Origin: Accumulibacter sp.
Lineage (GTDB): Bacteria; Pseudomonadota; Gammaproteobacteria; Burkholderiales; Rhodocyclaceae
DNA length: 35,061 nucleotides
Direction: 5' to 3'
Assembly: GCF_023806625.1 (NCBI RefSeq)
Contig: NZ_JAMTDX010000019.1
Coordinates: 1 to 35,061, forward strand
Made by a program: the position numbers and the translations under genes. The notes beneath the pieces were generated by a model. It did not search any database. It saw only the letters and a program-made list of their open reading frames with translations, and was not told the DNA's origin. Position 1 is the stretch's first letter. Each line of letters starts with the position of its first letter. Of this stretch, positions 27,036 to 35,061 are shown piece after piece.

Positions 27036-27296
27036 TCAACGCTCACAGTCACTGCGCAGCTCTCCTCCGGCGGCACAGCCCTGCGGGTCGTGCTCGGCGC
27101 GTCGGCGCTCGACGGCCATCAGTACGGTCAGTCTCTGCTCGTCGCTCGCCTCGCCCCAAAGGGCAATCTCGCCGATCGTCCGAAAGCAGCCTGAGCACCA
27201 GCCTGTTCCCGGGTCGATGCGGCAGATGCCGATACATGGCGAAGCGACCTCGACCTGCCGCTGCGCCTGCTTCCGCTCGCCGAGGTCCACGCTCAT
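27036..27296 (-). CDS. DUF1289 domain protein
   Basis: The 86-residue protein carries the canonical DUF1289 motif, [22 protein letters not shown] followed by IGEIALWG and a helical region ending in AVERRRAEH. Four Cys are spaced as in small zinc-ribbon-like proteins. Its ATG overlaps the liuE stop as ATGA, so it is translationally coupled to the leucine-degradation genes. DUF1289 genes have no established function. Confidence 0.85.
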   Translation of the reverse strand: MSVDLGERKQAQRQVEVASPCIGICRIDPGTGWCSGCFRTIGEIALWGEASDEQRLTVLMAVERRRAEHDPQGCAAGGELRSDCER

Positions 27297-28212
27297 GCCT
27301 CGAGCCTCCTGGCGCGCAGTGCACGAGCGGCCTTCGAGGCGGGCTGGCGACCGAGGTGGGCCGAGATGAACTCGCCGGAGGCCAGTAGACGGTCCATATC
27401 CACGCCAGTTTCGATATTGAGACCATCGAGCAGATAGACGACGTCTTCGGTCGCCACGTTGCCGGTTGCTCCAGCCGCATACGGACACCCGCCGAGCCCG
27501 GCAACCGAACAGTCGAAGGTGGTCATGCCGAGTTCCAGCGACGCATAGATGTTGGCAATGGCCATTCCGAAAGTGTCATGGTAGTGTCCGGCGAACCGGT
27601 CGATCGGCATGCTCGTCGCGCAGGCTTCGATCATCCGGCACACCGAGGCCGGGGTCCCGGCGCCGATCGTGTCGCCGAGTGAGACCTCGTAGCAGCCCAT
27701 CTCGACGAGACGCTGCGCAACCCGGGCGGTTTTCTCAGGCGCGACAACGCCTTCGTACGGACAGGCGACGGCACAGGACACATAGCCGCGCACCCGGATG
27801 TCGAGTGCACTCGCGGCATCGACGACGGCGGCCAAGCGCCTCAGACTGTCGGCGATGCTGCAGTTGATGTTCTTCTGCGAGAAGCTTTCCGACGCCGCAG
27901 CGAAGATCGCAACCTCTTCGGCGCCAGCTTCGACGGCAGCGTCGAAGCCCTTCAGATTGGGCGTCAGCACCGGGAACGACACGCCCACCCGCCGCCGCGG
28001 GCTGGCCAGCACGGCACGCAAGACTTCCGCGTTGTCGGCCATCTGCGGTACCCACTTCGGAGAGACGAACGAGGTAACCTCGATCGCCGGCAGTCCGGCT
28101 TCGCAGAGGCGCTCGATCAGCTCGACCTTGACGGTCGTCGGGACGATCGTCTGCTCGGCCTGCAGACCGTCCCGCGGACCAACCTCGATCAGCCTCACAC
28201 GACGCGGCAAAC

Positions 28213-28216
<4 letters not shown>
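27293..28216 (-). CDS. liuE: Hydroxymethylglutaryl-CoA lyase
   Basis: This 307-residue TIM-barrel enzyme cleaves HMG-CoA to acetyl-CoA and acetoacetate, the last step of leucine catabolism. Family features are [11 protein letters not shown] near the N-terminus (metal and catalytic Arg-Asp), [13 protein letters not shown], the metal-binding HYHDTFGMA, and the signature [19 protein letters not shown] containing the catalytic Cys. ATG at 28216 overlaps the liuD stop as ATGA; the frame is open further upstream but that part runs inside liuD. Its stop overlaps the DUF1289 start. Confidence 0.95.
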
Positions 28217-30249
<2,033 letters not shown>

Positions 30250-30324
30250 CGTTGCACAGGTTCCTGGCTTGGCTGGGCTGCAGTACGCCGCCGGCGCTGT
30301 TTGCCGGCCAGTGGTGCTGCGCCC

Positions 30325-30336
30325 TCCTGATCAGGA
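30325..30336. promoter_or_regulatory. 12-bp perfect palindrome in the liuC-liuD gap
   Basis: TCCTGATCAGGA is a perfect dyad about 76 bp upstream of the liuD ATG. It could be an operator for an internal promoter or chance. No regulator gene is in the window to connect it with. Confidence 0.25.
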
Positions 30337-30439
30337 TACACCATCCCGTCCGGCGAAGCGGCCGTCGCGACGAGGGGGCGGATGACGCGTCGGTCACCGC
30401 CAACGACTGCCTCGGCGAGTCGGGCGTGGCGCACAACCA

Positions 30440-31234
30440 TCAGTCGATGATCCAGGCTGGCGGGCGTTTCTCGAGAAAGGCGGCCAGACCTTCCCGCCCT
30501 TCTTCGCTGGCCCGGACCCGGGTGATCCGCTCGGCGGTCTCCTCGGTCGTCTGCTCGTCGATCGGCTGTCCGGTCACCACGCGAATCAGCGACTTGCATT
30601 CGGCTTGCGCGTTCGGCCCGTTGGCGAGCAGGGTTTCGACGATCTCGGCAATCGCCTCGTCCAGTTGCTCCTCGCCGGGTACGATCTCGTGCAGCAGGCC
30701 AATCCGGTAAGCTTCGGCTGCCGAAAATCGCTCGGCGGTCAGCATGTATCGGCGGCAGTAGCGCTCGCCGATCGCCGCGAGGACGTACGGGCTGATCACC
30801 GCCGGCACGATGCCGAGCTTGACCTCGCTGAGAGCGAACACGGCGTCGTAGGTTCCGACGGCGACGTCACAGGCAGCGATCAGACCCACTCCGCCACCGT
30901 ACGCCGGGCCCTGCACACGGGCGATCGTCGGTTTCGGCATCTCGTTGAGAGTGGACATCAGATCGGCGAGCTTTCGCGCATCGTTGAGGTTCTCTTCGGG
31001 TGAGTAGCCGGCGGCGCGCCTCATCCAGCCGAGATCGGCACCGGCGCAGAAGCTCCTTCCCCTGGCTGACAGGACGACAACCCTGACACGGGAGTCGGCG
31101 CGTAGCCGACGCAAGGCTTCGGTCATCGCGGCGATCAGTTCCTCGTCGAAGGCATTGTGCCGCTGCGCCCGGTTCATCGTCAGGATGCCGACACCGCCAT
31201 CCACTTCGCTGATGATCGTTTGCTGGTCGCTCAT
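30440..31234 (-). CDS. liuC: Methylglutaconyl-CoA hydratase (enoyl-CoA hydratase family)
   Basis: The 264-residue crotonase-fold enzyme has the two oxyanion-hole segments GRSFCAGADLGWM (about 60-72) and PAYGGGVGLIAACDVAVG (about 109-126). The catalytic-Glu region is LSEVKLGIVPAVISPYV. In the leucine pathway it hydrates 3-methylglutaconyl-CoA to HMG-CoA. The position between the two methylcrotonyl-CoA carboxylase subunits supports this assignment over a general enoyl-CoA hydratase. It starts 9 bp after liuB. Confidence 0.92.
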   Translation of the reverse strand: MSDQQTIISEVDGGVGILTMNRAQRHNAFDEELIAAMTEALRRLRADSRVRVVVLSARGRSFCAGADLGWMRRAAGYSPEENLNDARKLADLMSTLNEMPKPTIARVQGPAYGGGVGLIAACDVAVGTYDAVFALSEVKLGIVPAVISPYVLAAIGERYCRRYMLTAERFSAAEAYRIGLLHEIVPGEEQLDEAIAEIVETLLANGPNAQAECKSLIRVVTGQPIDEQTTEETAERITRVRASEEGREGLAAFLEKRPPAWIID

Positions 31235-31243
31235 GCCGCGCCC

Positions 31244-32863
31244 CTACATCCGGAAAATGCCGAAGCGAGTCGCTTCGGCTTCGGCGTTGAGGGCCGCCGA
31301 CAGGCCGAGTCCGACAACCCGGCGAGTATCGACCGGGTCGATCACGCCGTCATCCCAGAGGCGGGCGCTCGCATAGTACGGGTGCCCCTGACGCTCGTAC
31401 TGCTCGCGGATCCGGGCCTTGAAGGCCTCCTCCTCGCCAGTGCTCCAGGTCCCGCCAGTGGCTTCGATCCCGTCCCGCCTGACCGTCGCCAAAACGTTCG
31501 CCGCCTGCTCGCCACCCATCACCGAGATGCGCGCGTTGGGCCACATCCACAGGAAACGTGGCGAGTAGGCGCGCCCACACATCCCGTAGTTGCCGGCACC
31601 GAACGAACCGCCGATGACGACGGTGAACTTCGGCACGTTCGCACAGGCGACCGCGGTAACCATCTTCGCTCCGTCGCGGGCGATGCCCCGGTTCTCGTAG
31701 CTGCGGCCGACCATGAAGCCGGTGATGTTCTGCAGGAAAAGCAGCGGGATCCCGCGCTGTGCGCAGAGTTCGACGAAATGAGCGGCCTTCAGCGACGACT
31801 CCGAAAAGAGAATGCCGTTGTTCGCGACGATGCCTAAAGGATAACCCCAGAGCCGCGCGAAACCACAGACCAGCGTCGTCCCGTAACGGGCCTTGAACTC
31901 GTCGAAGTCCGACCCATCGACGATCCGGGCGATGACCTCGCGCACGTCGAAGGGCTTCCTGGCGTCGTTGGGAATCACACCGTAGAGTTCCTCGACGGGG
32001 TAAAGTGGCTCCTTCGGCTCGACGACGCTTGCTGGTGGTCGCTTGCGCCAGTTGAGGTGGCCGACGATTCGCCTGGCGATGGCCAGCGCGTGCGCGTCGT
32101 TCTCGGCAAAGTGATCGGCCACCCCCGAGATGCGCGTATGCACGTCGGCACCACCGAGTTCCTCCGCGGTGACCACCTCACCGGTCGCCGCCCGGACGAG
32201 CGGCGGGCCTCCAAGGAAGATCGTGCCTTGCTCCTTGACGATGATCGATTCGTCGCACATTGCCGGCACGTACGCGCCCCCAGCGGTGCATGAGCCGAGG
32301 ACCGCGGCGATCTGCGGGATTCCCGCCGCCGAGAGCCTCGCCTGATTGTAGAAGATCCGCCCGAAGTGCTCGCGATCCGGAAAGACCTCGTCCTGCATGG
32401 GCAGGAATGCGCCTCCCGAATCGACCAGGTAGAGGCACGGCAGACGATTCTCGCGGGCAATCTCCTGCGCGCGAAGGTGTTTCTTGACGCTCATCGGATA
32501 ATAGGTACCCCCCTTGACCGTCGCGTCGTTGGCGACGATCAGGCACTCGACACCGGCGACCCGGCCGATCCCGCTGATCAGCGAAGCCGCTGGGACCTCG
32601 AAAGGATGCGCGTCCCCGTACATCCCGTAGGCCGCGAGCTGGGAAAGCTCGAGAAACGGCGAGCCCGGATCGATCAGTGCATTCACCCGCTCGCGAGGCA
32701 GAAGCTTGCCCCGTGCGAGGTGCTTCTGGCGCGCCGATTCCGGCCCGCCCAGGGCAATCCGGGCGATCGTCGAGCGCAGATCGGCGACCACGCCCTGCAT
32801 CGCCGAGACGTTGCCCCGGAACTCGGCGCTTCGCGCTTCGAGGCGTGTCGTCAGGATCGGCAT
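31244..32863 (-). CDS. liuB: Methylcrotonyl-CoA carboxylase beta (carboxyltransferase) subunit
   Basis: This 539-residue carboxyltransferase has two crotonase-like domains: [19 protein letters not shown] and [17 protein letters not shown] in the first, and [30 protein letters not shown] and SVMGGEQAA in the second. These strongly match the MCC beta subunit. It moves CO2 from biotin of LiuD to 3-methylcrotonyl-CoA. The ATG at 32863 shares a base with the upstream stop (TGATG), giving translational coupling to the HCCA-isomerase-like gene. Confidence 0.96.
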   Translation of the reverse strand: MPILTTRLEARSAEFRGNVSAMQGVVADLRSTIARIALGGPESARQKHLARGKLLPRERVNALIDPGSPFLELSQLAAYGMYGDAHPFEVPAASLISGIGRVAGVECLIVANDATVKGGTYYPMSVKKHLRAQEIARENRLPCLYLVDSGGAFLPMQDEVFPDREHFGRIFYNQARLSAAGIPQIAAVLGSCTAGGAYVPAMCDESIIVKEQGTIFLGGPPLVRAATGEVVTAEELGGADVHTRISGVADHFAENDAHALAIARRIVGHLNWRKRPPASVVEPKEPLYPVEELYGVIPNDARKPFDVREVIARIVDGSDFDEFKARYGTTLVCGFARLWGYPLGIVANNGILFSESSLKAAHFVELCAQRGIPLLFLQNITGFMVGRSYENRGIARDGAKMVTAVACANVPKFTVVIGGSFGAGNYGMCGRAYSPRFLWMWPNARISVMGGEQAANVLATVRRDGIEATGGTWSTGEEEAFKARIREQYERQGHPYYASARLWDDGVIDPVDTRRVVGLGLSAALNAEAEATRFGIFRM

Positions 32864-33465
32864 CAGAACCCTCCGCTGGCCAGCCAGCGCTCGATTTGCG
32901 GCAGGCGATCGACACCGAAGAAAGGTTCGCCGTCGACGATGATGTACGGTGAGCCGAAGACCCCCCGGGCAAGCGCCGTGGCACATTCGGCTCGCAGACG
33001 TTCCTTTAGCTCGCCGCCACCCAGAGCAGTGACGAGTTCCTCACGGACGAACCCCTGCCTCGCGGCCAGGTCGAGCACGACGTCGATCATCGAGATGTCT
33101 CGCCCCTCGACATAGAGCGCGCGAAACACGCTATGCGCAAATTCCCTTGCCTTGGCGCAATCGCGGTCGTGCAACCAATAGTAGGCGCGCGCGGCGTGCT
33201 GGGTGGGCAGTGGAAAGGTTTCCGGATGCGTGTAGTCGATATCCAGAAAACGCGCCGAGCGCGAAAAGTCGCGCAGTGAATACTCGCCCTTTAGCGGCAC
33301 CATCGTCAGCGGTGCCGCACCGGTATGCTGGAAGATCACTCCGAGCAGGATCGGCCGCCAGTGCACCTTGCGGCCGTGGCGGGAGGCCAACTCGTCGATC
33401 TTCTCCGAAGCCAGATAGCCATATGGAGAAGAAAAGTCAAAGTAGAAGTCGATCGGCTCGCTCAT
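32863..33465 (-). CDS. 2-Hydroxychromene-2-carboxylate isomerase-like protein
   Basis: This 200-residue protein has the DsbA-like/kappa-GST fold. It shows the family N-terminus [17 protein letters not shown] (Ser12/13 as likely catalytic Ser), [14 protein letters not shown], and the cis-Pro-like region [21 protein letters not shown]. Characterised members isomerise 2-hydroxychromene-2-carboxylate in naphthalene degradation and use glutathione. No aromatic-ring pathway is nearby, so its job here is probably different and tied to leucine/acyl-CoA catabolism. The stop overlaps liuB (TGATG), and the start may overlap a 63-aa small ORF (ATGA). Confidence 0.9.
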   Translation of the reverse strand: MSEPIDFYFDFSSPYGYLASEKIDELASRHGRKVHWRPILLGVIFQHTGAAPLTMVPLKGEYSLRDFSRSARFLDIDYTHPETFPLPTQHAARAYYWLHDRDCAKAREFAHSVFRALYVEGRDISMIDVVLDLAARQGFVREELVTALGGGELKERLRAECATALARGVFGSPYIIVDGEPFFGVDRLPQIERWLASGGF

Positions 33466-33653
33466 CGGCGCCTGCTCCGCAGGTGTAGTGGTCCTCGAAG
33501 GGTCCGATTCTCACGCTTCCGGAGGCCTCCTGCGGCGACTCCCTCCCGTGCACTAGGCTGGCCGCCGGACAGCTCCTGGCTCGCCGTCCCGCGAAGAAGG
33601 GTATGCGATTCGCGTCCGCCGCAGCGTACTTTCGGCGAGTCCGCACCGTTCAT
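33462..33653 (-). CDS. Possible 63-residue translationally coupled small ORF
   Basis: An ATG at 33653 overlaps the stop of the deacetylase-like gene as ATGA and is preceded at ideal distance by GGAGGAG. The frame then stays open for 63 residues, and its TGA overlaps the start of the HCCA-isomerase-like gene, again as ATGA. This double coupling suggests translation. Against it, the product is Arg/Gly/Ser-rich without recognisable domain. Codon third positions look less GC-biased than the neighbouring genes, with CTA, AGT and CGA codons present. It could be a coupling peptide that carries ribosomes across the gap rather than a functional protein. Confidence 0.35.
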   Translation of the reverse strand: MNGADSPKVRCGGRESHTLLRGTASQELSGGQPSAREGVAAGGLRKRENRTLRGPLHLRSRRR

Positions 33654-34609
33654 CGATATCTCCTCCGATAGGCCTGCTCGATGATCCGTCGTCCCGTCGC
33701 CCATAGCCCGCTGGTCAGAGGTGCCGGCTGTTCGGCCGGGAGATCCGGCGTCAGGCCGCTGAACCGGCAACTGCGAAAGGAGTCGCGATTTCGGTCGAGA
33801 AACGCGCAGAGCCTCCGGAACCGCCGGACGACGATGTCGTCCGGCCGGTTCTTGGCCTGATTGAGCAACTCGAAACTGTGCGACAGGATGACGAACGCCT
33901 TGCGCTGGCGCTCGAGAGCCTGCCACAGCAGGCTCTCGAGTTCGGCAGACGAACAGGCAGCGAGCTGGACATGACGCAGGCCAGTTCCGTCGTCGAAGAC
34001 GGCCATCGGGTACTCGATGACTCCCTCACACGCGACCGGCTCGACGACTACCCGACCCGACAGCACGCCACTACCAGGCCCGAACAAGGTCGCGTTATAG
34101 CTGCTGTCGAAATCGATGCCGCTGGCGGACAGCGCGCGGAGCGTGTCAACGTTGAAGCCGAAGCTACCTGCACGAAAGGCATTGATCGCATCGGCTCCAG
34201 CAGCGCGGAGCAGGCCCAAACCGATCGTGATCAGCCGCCGCTGTTCGTCCCGGCTGAACATGAAGAGGTGCTGACGCTTGCGCCGGCAATCTTCAAGAAG
34301 GGGTTCCCGCGATTCATCCACCCATTCAGTATGCAGGTGAAGCTGCACCTCCTGGCCACCCTCCCGAACGAGATGGACGATCTCCTCGAGAGGATGAGGG
34401 CCGAAACGCGTCGAGAAGAGCGGCTCGACGAAAAAGGTCGCGCCAATTCCCTGATCGCGCAAGACATCGAGCTGGTAAGGCAAGCCGAAGCCGCCGCGCG
34501 GCGTCGGGCCGTGGATGTACCTGCGAAAGGCCTCCGGGAACTTCCGGTCGATGTCTTCCCAGCCGTCGCACCATATTTCGACATCGACGGTGAAAAATAC
34601 GTTCAGCAC
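33650..34609 (-). CDS. Polysaccharide deacetylase-like protein
   Basis: This 319-residue protein has a NodB-like fold core: FTVDVEIWCDGWED at the N-terminus (the Asp pair expected for metal/catalysis), ATFFVEPLF, a histidine motif VQLHLHTEW, FRAGSFGFNVDTLRALS, and later AFVILSHSFELL. Members remove N-acetyl groups from glycans, but this branch with DVEIW may have another substrate. GTG at 34609 with AAGGG six nt upstream is the preferred start. The frame is open to 34717, but that would overlap the VOC gene and lacks a better signal. It begins 61 bp after the VOC gene. Confidence 0.78.
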   Translation of the reverse strand: MLNVFFTVDVEIWCDGWEDIDRKFPEAFRRYIHGPTPRGGFGLPYQLDVLRDQGIGATFFVEPLFSTRFGPHPLEEIVHLVREGGQEVQLHLHTEWVDESREPLLEDCRRKRQHLFMFSRDEQRRLITIGLGLLRAAGADAINAFRAGSFGFNVDTLRALSASGIDFDSSYNATLFGPGSGVLSGRVVVEPVACEGVIEYPMAVFDDGTGLRHVQLAACSSAELESLLWQALERQRKAFVILSHSFELLNQAKNRPDDIVVRRFRRLCAFLDRNRDSFRSCRFSGLTPDLPAEQPAPLTSGLWATGRRIIEQAYRRRYR

Positions 34610-34670
34610 CGCTCGACCCTTGTCCGATACGAACCCATTGATCGCAATGTTCTTGCGGGGTGACGAAAGT

Positions 34671-35024
34671 CTAGCGCAGCGAATGCAGACCGATGAGATT
34701 TCCTTCGCTGTCGGCAATCAGCGCGATATGTCCGTATTGCCCGATGGACATCTTCTCCTTGCAGATCTGCCCGCCTGCATTCGCTGCCCTGGCGGCCTGG
34801 ACAGCGCAATCGTCGCAACTGAAATACACGACAACGCTGTTTGCGCCGACCTGGACACCCGGCATCCTGACCAGCGCGCCAGCCGCACCATATCGCTCGC
34901 CGAGCATGGGAAAGGCCCAAATCTCCATGTCCGGGGTGTCCAGCCGGACGAGTTGCACACCGAAGACGGCTTCATAGAAGGCCTTCGCGCGGACCATGTC
35001 TTCGACGTACTTGATTAGCCACAA
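34671..35024 (-). CDS. VOC family protein (glyoxalase/bleomycin-resistance fold)
   Basis: The 117-residue protein carries a single VOC domain: VEDMVRAKAFYEAVFGVQL near the N-terminus, an ALVRMPGVQVGANSVVVYFSCDD middle, and QYGHIALIADSEGNLIGLHS at the C-terminus with the metal-ligand-like Glu. It may be a small metal-dependent enzyme or binding protein; the substrate is unknown. The only start is TTG at 35024, because an in-frame TGA lies two codons upstream. The first five codons and upstream region lie inside the terminal 52-bp repeat, so the true N-terminus could differ if the window end is an assembly junction. Confidence 0.8.
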   Translation of the reverse strand: MWLIKYVEDMVRAKAFYEAVFGVQLVRLDTPDMEIWAFPMLGERYGAAGALVRMPGVQVGANSVVVYFSCDDCAVQAARAANAGGQICKEKMSIGQYGHIALIADSEGNLIGLHSLR

Positions 35025-35061
35025 TGTTCAGCAAGCTCACGTGGCGAGCCTGCCGGGGTGA
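35010..35061 (-). repeat. Right copy of 52-bp terminal inverted repeat
   Basis: This is the inverted partner of positions 2-53, identical over all 52 bases and ending exactly at the last base of the window. It covers the start codon region of the VOC gene. The equal, exact placement at both window ends is the main feature; no third copy was noticed inside the window. Confidence 0.9.

Overview
The window looks like chromosomal DNA of a GC-rich betaproteobacterium, most likely Rhodocyclales and possibly Accumulibacter-like. That placement is inferred from gene content: a DUF3579 protein, a BPSS1780-type membrane protein, the argS-SPOR-dsbA-SDR run, ubiB with ubiU-ubiV-ubiT, and a liuBCDE leucine-degradation operon. 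No phage genes, transposase gene or CRISPR array is visible. Most genes are ordinary and closely packed. The two window ends carry the same 52-bp sequence in inverted orientation, so this may be a whole contig ending in a repeat or an assembly-graph node.

Positions 136-12308 form a long minus-strand block. Read in the direction of transcription it holds a SpoIIM-like protein, DUF4129, DUF4350, a MoxR AAA+ ATPase, DUF58, a BPSS1780-like membrane protein, RDD, MAPEG and an MsbA-related ABC exporter. The first six junctions are overlapping or short, and this is a widespread but functionally unresolved MoxR membrane module. Next comes a tiny autonomous-looking transcription unit with a promoter, a strong Shine-Dalgarno, a 12-codon lysine-rich reading frame (MATQKKKKAPKK) and a 14-bp-stem hairpin terminator. 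The block ends with an unusual ABC protein whose nucleotide-binding domain is very short.

Positions 12698-13805 hold a tRNA-Val(CAC) with a clear sigma70 promoter, a DUF3579 gene, and a non-coding 167-bp segment bounded by 21-bp inverted repeats that looks like a miniature transposable element. It sits between convergent genes and supplies the DUF3579 stop codon.

Positions 13806-16521 (minus) encode a FabH-like ketoacyl synthase and UbiB. Divergent from them, 16638-20770 (plus) encodes ArgS, an FtsN-like SPOR protein, DsbA and a short-chain dehydrogenase. A second SDR (minus) and a BtuF-like protein (plus) follow.

Positions 22351-24820 hold ubiU-ubiV-ubiT, the oxygen-independent ubiquinone pathway. 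It is preceded by a palindromic FNR/DNR-type box centred about 40-41 bp before the predicted start site, the classical activator position. An EamA-type transporter overlaps the end of ubiT.

Positions 25876-35024 (minus) hold a VOC protein, a polysaccharide-deacetylase-like protein, a possible 63-aa coupled small ORF, an HCCA-isomerase-like protein, liuB, liuC, liuD, liuE, two tandem DUF1289 proteins and a ParBc_2-family protein. Several junctions are ATGA or TGATG overlaps. liuA (isovaleryl-CoA dehydrogenase) and liuR are not in the window.
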